Origin: Arthrobacter sp. TMP15
GTDB lineage: Bacteria > Actinomycetota > Actinomycetes > Actinomycetales > Micrococcaceae
Reading direction: 5' to 3'
DNA length: 64,000 nucleotides
NCBI RefSeq assembly: GCF_039529835.1
Contig: NZ_CP154262.1
Location: forward strand, 62,001 to 126,000
Positions 8,602-17,091 of the stretch are shown one piece after another. Position numbers and translations under genes: made by a program. The notes beneath the pieces were generated by a model. The model saw only the letters and a program-made list of their open reading frames with translations. It had not been told where the DNA came from and did no database searches. How positions within the stretch are numbered: position 1 is the first letter of the stretch; every line of letters begins with the position of its first letter.

Positions 8602-9717
8602 ATGAGCAATGAAGCTACGCCACAAGATAGCCAAATGACCCTACTCGCTGTGGGCACCAAAAAGGGCCTTTGGCTTGGTACCAGTGCGGATCGAAAAAGC
8701 TACGATTTCACTGGACCGCATTTCCTTATGCACGAGATTCCCAGCATCGGCCTTGATACCAGGGAGGGGCGCACTCGCATCTTGGTGGGATTGCGCAGTG
8801 AACATTGGGGACCCACCATTGCTCACTCTGACGATTTTGGCATTACCTGGCATGAACCCGACAATGGTGCCATCAGCTTTCCAGCCGATACCGACGCCGC
8901 ACTTGAACGTGTGTGGCAGATTCAACCGGACTGCGCGGACCAACCGGGTGTGGTGTGGGCGGGCTGCGAGCCCATCTCGGTATGGAAATCCTCCGACGGT
9001 GGAGAGCATTTTGAGCTTAATCGTGGACTCTGGGATCATCCTCACCGCACCGAATGGGGAGCAGGATTCGGCGGCGCGGCGGCGCACACAGTCCTGCCCA
9101 GCCCCGCTGATGAGGCCATGATTCATGTGGCCATGAGTACCGGAGGCGTGTATGCCAGCGCCGATGCGGGAGAGACTTGGGAGCCACGGAACAAGGGTAT
9201 AGGCGCCTATTTCATGCCGGATCCGCTCCCAGAGTTTGGCCAGTGCGTGCATAAAGTGGCTCGTGATGCCAACAATCCGGATGTTCTCTACGCACAAAAT
9301 CATCATGGCGTTTATCGCACGGATGACGCTGGTGATAACTGGATCTCCATCGCCGACGGGCTGCCGGCAGACTTTGGCTTCACCATCTTCACCCACCCGA
9401 GTCGCTCAGGTACAGCGTGGGTGATCCCGATTAAGGCTGATGGGGAACGGATTCCCCCAGATGGTCAGCTTGCCGTTCACAGGACCGACGACGGCGGCTC
9501 CTCCTGGGAGCGGTTAGCCGTGGGTTTAAACGAACCGGAGTACAACGTGGTCCTCCGCGACGCAGCGTGCGTAGATGCCTCCGAACCGGCGGGCGTTTAC
9601 TTTGGCACCCGCGGAGGGTCGGTTTACGCCAGTGCTGACGAGGGAAACCAATTTAGTGAAGTACTTAGCCGGCTGCCTGACGTTTTGTGCGTCCGTGCGG
9701 CTTCGGTTCGGCGCTGA
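8602..9717 (+). CDS. BNR-repeat beta-propeller protein (sialidase-like fold)
   Basis: A 371-residue protein with six recognisable Asp-boxes spread evenly through the chain: SDDFGITW, SSDGGEHF, SADAGETW, TDDAGDNW, TDDGGSSW and SADEGNQF. This predicts a six-bladed propeller of the VPS10/sialidase type. No signal peptide is visible, so it is probably cytoplasmic. The sialidase arginine triad cannot be identified, so glycosidase activity is not supported. It is followed 38 bp later by a ThiS/MoaD-like gene, an association that suggests a joint but uncharacterised function. Confidence 0.75.
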   Translation: MSNEATPQDSQMTLLAVGTKKGLWLGTSADRKSYDFTGPHFLMHEIPSIGLDTREGRTRILVGLRSEHWGPTIAHSDDFGITWHEPDNGAISFPADTDAALERVWQIQPDCADQPGVVWAGCEPISVWKSSDGGEHFELNRGLWDHPHRTEWGAGFGGAAAHTVLPSPADEAMIHVAMSTGGVYASADAGETWEPRNKGIGAYFMPDPLPEFGQCVHKVARDANNPDVLYAQNHHGVYRTDDAGDNWISIADGLPADFGFTIFTHPSRSGTAWVIPIKADGERIPPDGQLAVHRTDDGGSSWERLAVGLNEPEYNVVLRDAACVDASEPAGVYFGTRGGSVYASADEGNQFSEVLSRLPDVLCVRAASVRR

Positions 9718-9755
9718 TCCGGTGACTGTGACAGCGCAGATATGACAGCGCGGAT

Positions 9756-10046
9756 ATGACAGGGGAAGTGAAGGTGCTGGTACCAACTCTGCTGCATCCG
9801 TTTGTGGGTGGGGTTGATGAGTTGCGCCTTGAGGTTGGGGAGTCTGCAACGGTGGAGGAAGTGCTGGATGCGATCAAAGTGGAGTTCCCCGTATTTGACC
9901 GCAGGCTCCGAGATGAAACCGGGGCGTTGCGCAGATACGTGAATATTTACCTTGGCCACGACGAGGTGCGGCGCTTGGATGGCTTGAAAACACGCGTGGC
10001 AGCGGGCAGCGAACTCATGGTGGTCCAGTCTGTTGCCGGTGGCTGA
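9756..10046 (+). CDS. ThiS/MoaD-family ubiquitin-like sulfur-carrier protein
   Basis: A 96-residue protein of beta-grasp type ending in Gly-Gly (VAGG), the feature needed for adenylation and thiocarboxylate formation in ThiS and MoaD. Segments LRLEVGESATVEEVLDAI and VNIYLGHDEVRRLDGL fit the family. No activating enzyme (MoeB/ThiF), molybdopterin or thiamine gene is nearby; the only partner is the upstream BNR protein. The short gap before it contains a near-duplicate GATATGACAGCGC repeat; the earlier ATG there runs quickly into a stop, so 9756 is the likely start. The sulfur acceptor is unknown. Confidence 0.75.
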   Translation: MTGEVKVLVPTLLHPFVGGVDELRLEVGESATVEEVLDAIKVEFPVFDRRLRDETGALRRYVNIYLGHDEVRRLDGLKTRVAAGSELMVVQSVAGG

Positions 10047-10080
10047 GGAAACCTTCCCCTCCTCAAACAAGCAGTGCGGA

Positions 10081-11118
10081 TCAGGGGTGGACCATAGCCT
10101 TCAATGCGCCGGGGTTGGCGCCTGCTGTGAGTGCCGCCTCGACGTCATCGAGGCTATGGCAAGAGGTGACAAGCCCGTCAAGATCAATCTGGCCGGAGGC
10201 TGCCAGTGCAATGGCCGTTGGCCACGTATTCGCATAACGGAATGTGCCCGTAATGCGCAGCTCCCTGCCCTGGACTAACGGCACAGGAAGTGCAATAGTG
10301 TCCGCCCCCATACCAACCAATACGCAACGTCCGCGAGGAGTTAAGCGGGCCAATCCCCCCAAAATGGCCTGTTCGGCACCGCTGGCATCGATGAAAACGT
10401 CAAACTCTGGCTCTACGGGCGGTTGCTCGCCCGCAGTAAAAGTATGCAGAACCCCGTATGTTTCTCCTACACTGAGCCGTTCGGCCCGCACGTCCGTCAG
10501 GGTGACACGTGCCCCTGCCAACTGGGCAACCTTTGAAATGAGCAAGCCAATGGGGCCGGCTCCAGCCACCAATACCGAATCACCAATCTGAATCTGCCCG
10601 GCGACTCGTGCTGCCAAAGCCACACTCAGAGGCTCAAGGAGGGCCGCTGCATCATCTGAAAGAGAATCCGGTACCGGGTGGCAGAACGCGCTCGGGTGTA
10701 CCACATATTCGCAGAACACCCCGTCAATGGGAGGTGTAGCAAAGAACCGGACCCCCGGGTCCAGGTTGTAGCAGCCTGAAAGTGACTGCTTTGATAAAGG
10801 GTCCGGAATGCCCGGCTCCAGCGAGACACGCTGACCCGCAGCGAGATCGCGCACGCCTTGACCGAGCCCCACAATGACCCCAGCGGGTTCGTGGCCAAGA
10901 ACAAGCGGCTCCTGGACAACGAACGCTCCGATCCGCCCATCCGTGTAGTAGTGAGTGTCCGAGCCGCAGACGCCAACGGAAGTGATCCGCACTAGCACCT
11001 CACCCGGGCCGGGAACTGGAACCGGGCGCTGTTCGGTGCGCAATTCCCCACGGCGAACTAGTACGCAAGCTCTCATGGTTTCAGGCACATGGTCCACTAA
11101 TATCTGTTGACTTTTCAT
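10081..11118 (-). CDS. zinc-dependent polyol (sorbitol/xylitol-type) dehydrogenase
   Basis: A 345-residue medium-chain dehydrogenase. The catalytic-zinc region has VGVCGSD with its Cys and GHEPAG with its His, and the coenzyme fold shows GAGPIGLL. The lobe that normally holds a structural zinc by four Cys (RVSLEPGIPD through GCYNL) keeps only one Cys, as in mammalian sorbitol dehydrogenase, so this enzyme probably lacks the second zinc. It likely oxidises a sugar alcohol such as sorbitol, xylitol or arabitol to the ketose with NAD+. It is the last gene of a four-gene importer operon, starting three bases after the preceding stop. Confidence 0.82.
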   Translation of the reverse strand: MKSQQILVDHVPETMRACVLVRRGELRTEQRPVPVPGPGEVLVRITSVGVCGSDTHYYTDGRIGAFVVQEPLVLGHEPAGVIVGLGQGVRDLAAGQRVSLEPGIPDPLSKQSLSGCYNLDPGVRFFATPPIDGVFCEYVVHPSAFCHPVPDSLSDDAAALLEPLSVALAARVAGQIQIGDSVLVAGAGPIGLLISKVAQLAGARVTLTDVRAERLSVGETYGVLHTFTAGEQPPVEPEFDVFIDASGAEQAILGGLARLTPRGRCVLVGMGADTIALPVPLVQGRELRITGTFRYANTWPTAIALAASGQIDLDGLVTSCHSLDDVEAALTAGANPGALKAMVHP

Positions 11119-11121
11119 AGC

Positions 11122-12009
11122 TTATTTCACTGCACCCATGGAGAGCCCGCGGACAAGCTGCTTTTGTGCCACCCAGCCTGCAATGACCACCGGCAATGAC
11201 GCCAGAACCGAAGCGGCTGAGAGTTTAGCCAAGAATAAACCTTCACTTGTCATTTGGGAGACAAGGAAAACAGGCACTGTGGAGGCGTTGGCCGCTGTGA
11301 GGTTCAGCGCGAAGAAGAATTCATTCCACGCAAAAATAACGCAAATTAGGGCGGTGGCAGCAAGCCCTGGTGTGACCATGGGGATCAAGATGGTGCGCAG
11401 TGTCTTGATGAGCCCGGCACCGTCCATTGAAGCGGCTTCGAGGACTTCGGCTGGTACTTCCTGGAAGAAGGATCGCATCATCCACACGGCGATGGGCAGG
11501 TTCATAGCCGTGTACAAAATCACCAGCGTGCCGATGTTGTCCAAGACCTTCAGCTGTCCGGCGATCACATAGATGGGCATGATCACTGCCACGACCGGAA
11601 GCATTTTGGTTGAGATGAAGAAGAACAATACGTCTGAGGTCTTCTTTACTGGACGGATGCTCACCGCGTAGGCGGCCGGGACGGCCAACAACACAACAAG
11701 AATTGTGGAGACACCTGTGGCGATCAACGAATTCAGGAAGTACGCTCCCGCCCCGTTGCTCAGCACCGCCTCGAATTGCTCGAAGGTGGGGACAAAAAAG
11801 AAAACTGGCGGGTTTGACGCGGCAGCCGATTCGGGCTTGAAAGCCGTCATAACAAGCCAGATCACCGGTGCGAAGAAAACAAACGCAAGCAGCCATGTAA
11901 CTGTAGTGATAGCGGAACCGGTGAAACGCCGTCGTACTTCACGGGACTTTCGCTCAGCGGACTTTTCGCTAGAGGAATTGGGGGCAGGGTCAATGAGGGT
12001 AGTGGTCAC
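11122..12009 (-). CDS. polyol ABC transporter permease (MalG type)
   Basis: A 295-residue permease with a polar N-terminal tail, six predicted membrane helices and the EAA loop EAASMDGAG. It starts with GTG three bases after the stop of the upstream permease, which points to tight co-translation. With the partner permease and binding protein it forms a CUT1 importer of the SmoEFG type used for sorbitol, mannitol or arabitol. The polyol assignment rests on the dehydrogenases and kinase around it. Confidence 0.85.
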   Translation of the reverse strand: MTTTLIDPAPNSSSEKSAERKSREVRRRFTGSAITTVTWLLAFVFFAPVIWLVMTAFKPESAAASNPPVFFFVPTFEQFEAVLSNGAGAYFLNSLIATGVSTILVVLLAVPAAYAVSIRPVKKTSDVLFFFISTKMLPVVAVIMPIYVIAGQLKVLDNIGTLVILYTAMNLPIAVWMMRSFFQEVPAEVLEAASMDGAGLIKTLRTILIPMVTPGLAATALICVIFAWNEFFFALNLTAANASTVPVFLVSQMTSEGLFLAKLSAASVLASLPVVIAGWVAQKQLVRGLSMGAVK

Positions 12010-12012
12010 GGC

Positions 12013-12975
12013 TTAGTCCTTTGCGTCAAAGCTGCGGAAGATCAGGCGAAGGGCGAAGGTGGCGATGATGATCGTGGCGATGACAACCACAACACCCATC
12101 GCAGCTGCCTGGCCAATATCGAAGCCCAAAAATGCCCGCTGATAAATGTAGAACGGCAAGTTAGCGCTGGCAGTGCCCGGACCGCCGGCCGTCATGAGGT
12201 AAATCTGGTCAAAGGTGTTGACAACATAAATGGTGCCCAACAGCACACCCAGCTCAATGTAGCGGCGCAGTTGGGGCAACGTGACCCACACGAACGTCTT
12301 GGTCCAGCTGGCACCATCGATCTGCGCGGCCTCCAGTACATCCTTGGGTTGGGACTGCAAGCCAGCCAGCACCAGCAGCATGGTGAACGGGGTCCACTGC
12401 CACACCAACGCCATCAGGATTGAAATGATGGGGTGCGACGCCGTCCAATCGACCGGCGGAATCCCCACCAGGGAGATCGCCCAGTTCACCAAACCGAAGC
12501 TTGGGTTGAGCATGGAGATACTCCACAAAGTGGCGCCAGCCACGGGCATGATCAAAAAGGGTGTGATGAGCATGGTGCGTACCACGCCCTGGCCTCGAAA
12601 CTTGCGGTCAAGGAGGAGAGCGAAGATGATCCCAAGAATCATGGCGAAGAAGACGCAGCCCAACGTGATGACGATGCTGTTCAGTGCCGAGCTGCGAAAG
12701 GTGGAGTCCATGAAAATGTCCACATAATTTTGCAGCCCGGTGAACTGGTTGCCATCAGGGCGCAACAGGTTCCAGTTGCGCAGCGAGTACCAAATGGTGA
12801 CCAGGAAAGGCAGCTGGGTAATGACAATCGTGAAGATCAAAGCCGGTAGTAGTGGACCGCGACGGCGCCAGCCCTCCGCCTTGGACATGCCGGAGCTGTC
12901 CTTAGCGCTCTTGCGATTATTTTGTTTACGGTTGTGTTCTTTGAGGTTGTGTTGATCAACCAAAGTGGTAGCCAC
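12013..12975 (-). CDS. polyol ABC transporter permease (MalF type)
   Basis: A 320-residue permease with a basic, Asn-rich N-terminal tail of ~35 residues, six membrane helices and the EAA loop EAAQIDGAS. Its GTG start overlaps the binding-protein stop by one base (TAGTG). It is the first channel subunit of the importer; no ATPase gene is present in the operon. Confidence 0.85.
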   Translation of the reverse strand: MATTLVDQHNLKEHNRKQNNRKSAKDSSGMSKAEGWRRRGPLLPALIFTIVITQLPFLVTIWYSLRNWNLLRPDGNQFTGLQNYVDIFMDSTFRSSALNSIVITLGCVFFAMILGIIFALLLDRKFRGQGVVRTMLITPFLIMPVAGATLWSISMLNPSFGLVNWAISLVGIPPVDWTASHPIISILMALVWQWTPFTMLLVLAGLQSQPKDVLEAAQIDGASWTKTFVWVTLPQLRRYIELGVLLGTIYVVNTFDQIYLMTAGGPGTASANLPFYIYQRAFLGFDIGQAAAMGVVVVIATIIIATFALRLIFRSFDAKD

Positions 12976-14393
12976 TACTTTCCTCCTTCTTGGTATGACT
13001 GCGCAACAGGCAGGGCATATTGCTGAGCCTGGTTCAGTGCTTCATCAACTGATTTCTGCCCGGCAATGGCGGCAGAGATTTGCTGGCTGACCCGGGTGCC
13101 CAGGTCTTGGAATTCGGGAATTCCCACAAATTGCAGCCCCGGATAGGGCACGGGATTGACCATGGAGGTATCCTGCTTGGCGCCATACATGGCATCCAGG
13201 GTGGGCTTGGCGTAGGCCTTGGCCACGGCGGCATATTCTGGGATTTCATAGGTAGATTGACGGCTGCCAGGGGGGACGCGTTCCCACCCAATCTTCTTGC
13301 CCACTAACTTGATGTAGTCCTTGTTGGTCATCCAAGAGATGAAGTCCCACGCTATGTCTTTATGCTTAGTGGTAGTTGGGATAGCCAATGACCAGCTGTA
13401 AAGCCAGCCGGCCGATTCCGTATTTTTCACGGGAGCAGGGGCATACTGTGACTTACCGGCAACCAGGGACGATGCGGGGTCTTCAATGCTGGACACCATG
13501 GCCGTGGCGTCGTACCACATGGCGGCCTTGCCTTGGCTGTAGCGGGTGATGCAGTCGCCGTAACCGCTGGTTGCTGCGCCGGGCTGGCCGGCATCGTGGA
13601 GTAGGTCTACATAGTCTGTGACGGCGGCGTTGACCTCAGGGGAATCCAGCCTGGCGTTCCAGTCCTTATCGAACCACTGGCCGCCGTAGGTGTTGATAAC
13701 TGTGCCCAGGGGTGCCATGACTTCGCCCCAGCCGGCTAATCCGCGCAGGCAGATGCCGGCGAAGTCTTTAGAGGGGTCATTGAGTTTGCGCGCAATTGCG
13801 CCAATCTGGTCCCATGTGGGGTGTTCCGGCATGGTGATGCCAGCCTCCTTGAACAGGTCCTCACGGTAGACCAGGAAGGATGATTCCCCATAGAAGGGTA
13901 CCGAGTACATGTCATCCTGATAGCTCAGGGCGTCCTTGATGGTGGGGATGAAGTCGGCAGTGTCGTAGCCTGCGGTGGCATCGGCGAGAGGCTGGAGGTT
14001 CTCGATCCAGCCATTTTTGGCCCACATTTCGGTTTCATAGTTGGAGATCATAACCACGTCGAATTCGCCCCCACCGGTAGCCACCGATGCTGTAATTTTG
14101 GCCCTGGCTTCATTCTCGGGCAGGGTCACGAACTTGACATTGACATTGGGATGTTTGGATTTGAAGTCATCCTGCAAGGAGACAGCGTCCTTCATCTGCG
14201 GGTTCGCCACAATGGCAACAACAAGGGTGTCCTGAGCGGAACCCTTTGGCGCGCAGCCGCCTAAGGCCAGGGCGGCTGCCGCAGCAACGGCCAAAAATTT
14301 CGCTACCCGGTGGCCCGAGCGGTGGTGATTGTGACTGTCGCTGTGACTGACGCGTGGGGATGCCTTCGGGGCGCGGAATGGGGGGAACTTCAT
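12975..14393 (-). CDS. polyol ABC transporter substrate-binding lipoprotein
   Basis: A 472-residue family 1 solute-binding protein. The N-terminus is unusually long before the hydrophobic core (His/Ser-rich, residues 15-30), then the lipobox LGGC places the lipid anchor at Cys47. A start at a later codon cannot be excluded. The sequence is of the type found with SmoE/MtlE sorbitol-mannitol systems. It is the first gene of the operon binding protein-permease-permease-dehydrogenase, and its promoter region carries repeated GCTCATTTGAGC sites facing the divergent SorC-type regulator. Confidence 0.83.
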   Translation of the reverse strand: MKFPPFRAPKASPRVSHSDSHNHHRSGHRVAKFLAVAAAAALALGGCAPKGSAQDTLVVAIVANPQMKDAVSLQDDFKSKHPNVNVKFVTLPENEARAKITASVATGGGEFDVVMISNYETEMWAKNGWIENLQPLADATAGYDTADFIPTIKDALSYQDDMYSVPFYGESSFLVYREDLFKEAGITMPEHPTWDQIGAIARKLNDPSKDFAGICLRGLAGWGEVMAPLGTVINTYGGQWFDKDWNARLDSPEVNAAVTDYVDLLHDAGQPGAATSGYGDCITRYSQGKAAMWYDATAMVSSIEDPASSLVAGKSQYAPAPVKNTESAGWLYSWSLAIPTTTKHKDIAWDFISWMTNKDYIKLVGKKIGWERVPPGSRQSTYEIPEYAAVAKAYAKPTLDAMYGAKQDTSMVNPVPYPGLQFVGIPEFQDLGTRVSQQISAAIAGQKSVDEALNQAQQYALPVAQSYQEGGK

Positions 14394-14413
14394 TGGTCAC
14401 TCTCAATCTCGTT

Positions 14414-14497
14414 GCTCATTTGAGAACATGATCCTGCTCATTTGTTAAGTGACTCTAGTCATATATACTCATTTGAGCAATAGCAATCGCTCAAATG
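14414..14497. promoter_or_regulatory. SorC-type operator cluster between polyol importer and regulator
   Basis: The divergent intergenic region holds four copies of one motif: GCTCATTTGAGA at 14414-14425, GCTCATTTGT at 14436-14445, ACTCATTTGAGC at 14467-14478 and the reverse GCTCAAATG at 14489-14497. The last two form a 9-bp inverted repeat with a 10-base spacer. The same word recurs before the mannitol-type dehydrogenase gene at 19704-19735, so it is very probably the operator of the adjacent regulator. Confidence 0.75.
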
Positions 14498-14518
14498 TAA
14501 TTCTCAGGAAGGCGCACA

Positions 14519-15472
14519 GTGCCCGACATTTCTCATGAAGAGCTGCTCGCCCGTATTGGGCGGGCCTACTACCTTGAAAGTCAATCCAAGGTTGAAATCG
14601 CCGATGAGCACGGAATCTCGCGGTTTCAGGTGGCACGTTTCCTTGATGAGGCGCGTGCGGCTGGGATTGTTCACATCGAAATCCGAATGCCCGGAGCGCC
14701 TGTAACAATTGACACGGAGGCGCTCGCAGCAACTCTCGGTCTTCGGCGGGTAGTGGTGGTTAAGACAGTTGATGACGAATTTCAACAGCGTGACCTGCAG
14801 GCCCATGCAGTGGCTGAGGAGTTGATGCGAGAGGCACGGACCGGAATGAGCGTGGGTATCTCGTGGTCGCGGACCCTGGACCTGGCGGCAAGACACGTGC
14901 TGGAGCTACCCCGCTGCAACATTGTCCAACTTGCAGGGGCGCTACCCGTTCCTGGTGGGGGCAATCCCTTGGACCTCATTCAGCGTTTGGGGCGAGTTGG
15001 TGGGGGGAAGACCTGGCCCATGTGGGCTCCGCTGGTGGTTGATAGCGCAGCTACAGCATCAGGTCTGCGCCGCCAACCGGAAATTGCCGATGCCATGCGG
15101 AAGGCAGATTCATTGGACCTTGCGGTTGTGGCCATCGGTGCCTGGGCGCCAAACCTTTCGACCGTCTGGGACCGTGTGGACAATGCCGTGCGCCAAGACG
15201 GGATCGATCAGGGTGCGGTCGCAGAATGTTCCGGCCGGCTCATAGCTGCAGACGGAACGGCCGTGGCGGCTGAACTCGATGCCCGGGTTCTCTCTGTCAC
15301 ATTAGAGCAGCTTCAGCGTACGCCCAAGGTTATTGCCGTTGCTCAGGGAGCTGTGCGTGCCGAGGCTGTGCGTGCTTGTCTGGGGGCTGGGATCATCCAC
15401 ACCCTTGTAGTGGATGAATCACTGGCTCATGCCCTGCAGGCTGCCGGCGATAATGATGTGGTGTCCGCATGA
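14519..15472 (+). CDS. SorC/DeoR-type sugar-binding transcriptional regulator
   Basis: A 317-residue regulator. The first ~55 residues contain a helix-turn-helix (SKVEIADEHGISRFQVARFL), and the rest is the SorC effector domain that binds a sugar phosphate (GMSVGISWSRTL region). The start is GTG with AGGAAGG six bases upstream. It overlaps the xylulokinase gene (ATGA), so the effector may be xylulose 5-phosphate or a related phosphate. Repeated motifs upstream and before the dehydrogenase at 19664 define its likely regulon. Confidence 0.87.
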   Translation: MPDISHEELLARIGRAYYLESQSKVEIADEHGISRFQVARFLDEARAAGIVHIEIRMPGAPVTIDTEALAATLGLRRVVVVKTVDDEFQQRDLQAHAVAEELMREARTGMSVGISWSRTLDLAARHVLELPRCNIVQLAGALPVPGGGNPLDLIQRLGRVGGGKTWPMWAPLVVDSAATASGLRRQPEIADAMRKADSLDLAVVAIGAWAPNLSTVWDRVDNAVRQDGIDQGAVAECSGRLIAADGTAVAAELDARVLSVTLEQLQRTPKVIAVAQGAVRAEAVRACLGAGIIHTLVVDESLAHALQAAGDNDVVSA

Positions 15473-16917
15473 GCGCCGCCGCTCAATCAGCTGCCAACGC
15501 AGACGCCCTCCCCGTGGGGGACCTGGTGGTGGGGGTTGATTCCTCTACGCAGTCCTGCAAAGTCGTGGCAGTTGATCTGGCCACGGGGTCCCAAGTGGCC
15601 ACCGGCGCCGCGGCACATCCAGATGGGACGTTCATTGACCCACACCTGTGGACATCGGCACTAGAGGTCGCCTGGGAAGAGGCAGGCATTGCAGCTCTGG
15701 GACAGCGGGTTGCCGGAGTCTCAGTTGCCGCCCAGCAGCACGGAATGGTGGGTGTTGACGAGGACAACGAACCAGTCCACGATGCCTTGCTGTGGAACGA
15801 TGTGCGCAGTGCAGAGGAAGCCGAGGCTATGGTTTCTGCGCTGGGCGCCAATGAGTGGATGGAGGCGGTCAATTTACTCCCCGTAGCTTCCTTTACCTTG
15901 ACCAAACTGGCGTGGTTGACAAAAAACTCTCCAGAGGCCGCTGCGCGTCTAAAAACCGTCGGCTTACCGCACGATTGGTTGAACCTCCAACTGTCAGGGG
16001 CATGGAGCACGGATCGAAGTGATGCCACGGGCACAGCTTATTTTGATGCGTTGAGCAATGAATATCACCCGGAGCTGCTGAAGAGGTTCTTTGGCCGGGT
16101 TCCGCTGCTCCCTACTGTGCTTGCGCCTAACGCAACCGCTGGAATGCTGCTGCCGCGCTGGGGGGCAGGTGCCGCCGTCGTAGGTGCCGGTATGGGGGAC
16201 AATGCTGGTGCGGCCCTGGGTCTGGAACTGGAGCCGGGGGAGATCGTTGTTTCGATCGGAACCTCCGGAACCGTATTTACCGTCTCAGAGGACCCAGTGC
16301 GCGATATATCCGGCCAACTTGCAGGATTTGCGGACGCTACGGGACGGCACCTGCCGCTCCAGGCGACCATCAATGCGGCCCGTGTCATGGTGGCAGGTGC
16401 TGCCATGCTCGACGTGGACTTGGCCGAGTTTGACCGGCTCGCGCTCGCGGCCGCACCCGATGCGGGAGGGATGACGCTGCTGCCCTATCTCGATGGCGAA
16501 CGGACGCCCAATCTGCCCGATGCCACAGGATCCATGGTTGGCCTGACCCGCGCCAATATGACCCCCGAAAATATGGCCAGGGCTTCCGTGCTGGCCGTGT
16601 TGAACTCATTGGCGGATGCGCTGGACTCGCTGGCCTCCTTCAATGTTCCTGTGAAGCGCGTCCTCCTTATTGGTGGTGGGGCCAAGTCCCGGGCGCTGCG
16701 TGAGGCGGCAGCAACTGTATTCGGTGTGCCCGTGGATGTTCCCGAGCCGCGAGAATACGTGGCTCTGGGTGCGGCTAGGCAGGCGGCGTGGGCGGCAACC
16801 GGGGTATTGCCAGTGTGGGGCCGGCGGATCGAGGAGTCCTTTATGCCCCACGGCGAATGGGGCGCCGTGGTGCGTGAGCGATACGTTGCCGCGCGGAAGG
16901 CTGTGTACGGGCGGTAG
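15469..16917 (+). CDS. xylB: xylulokinase
   Basis: A 482-residue FGGY-family kinase. The N-terminal phosphate loop is GVDSSTQSCK, the substrate region has QQHGMV, and the second domain has GMGDNAGAALG, SIGTSGTVF and a GGGAKS adenine-side motif. The QHGMV and LWND segments favour xylulose over glycerol or ribulose. It makes xylulose 5-phosphate, completing a polyol route: import, oxidation to xylulose or another ketose, phosphorylation. It overlaps the regulator gene by four bases. Confidence 0.9.
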   Translation: MSAAAQSAANADALPVGDLVVGVDSSTQSCKVVAVDLATGSQVATGAAAHPDGTFIDPHLWTSALEVAWEEAGIAALGQRVAGVSVAAQQHGMVGVDEDNEPVHDALLWNDVRSAEEAEAMVSALGANEWMEAVNLLPVASFTLTKLAWLTKNSPEAAARLKTVGLPHDWLNLQLSGAWSTDRSDATGTAYFDALSNEYHPELLKRFFGRVPLLPTVLAPNATAGMLLPRWGAGAAVVGAGMGDNAGAALGLELEPGEIVVSIGTSGTVFTVSEDPVRDISGQLAGFADATGRHLPLQATINAARVMVAGAAMLDVDLAEFDRLALAAAPDAGGMTLLPYLDGERTPNLPDATGSMVGLTRANMTPENMARASVLAVLNSLADALDSLASFNVPVKRVLLIGGGAKSRALREAAATVFGVPVDVPEPREYVALGAARQAAWAATGVLPVWGRRIEESFMPHGEWGAVVRERYVAARKAVYGR

Positions 16918-16941
16918 TGGTACTGTTCCACAACTGGTGCG

Positions 16942-17015
16942 CGCCGACGGCGTGCCATCGTGGCGAGGGCCCCTGAAGTTACACACGCCCCCGCCAGCAT
17001 GGCACGCCGTCGGCG
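16942..17015. repeat. long hairpin upstream of AbiEi-domain gene
   Basis: Two perfect 17-base arms (16942-16958 and 16999-17015) contain the core GGCGTGCCA. Inside them a second paired stretch (16961-16970 with 16987-16996, one mismatch) extends the stem. It can act as terminator of the regulator-xylB unit, though no T-run follows. The core is shared with the palindrome at 18078-18147 on the other side of the next gene. Confidence 0.75.
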
Positions 17016-17091
17016 GTAAAGGGCGCGGGACTTATCCACAGTTCGTTGGAGTGCCATTGAATTCAGCGCATGACAGGTCAAGGCTTACAGG

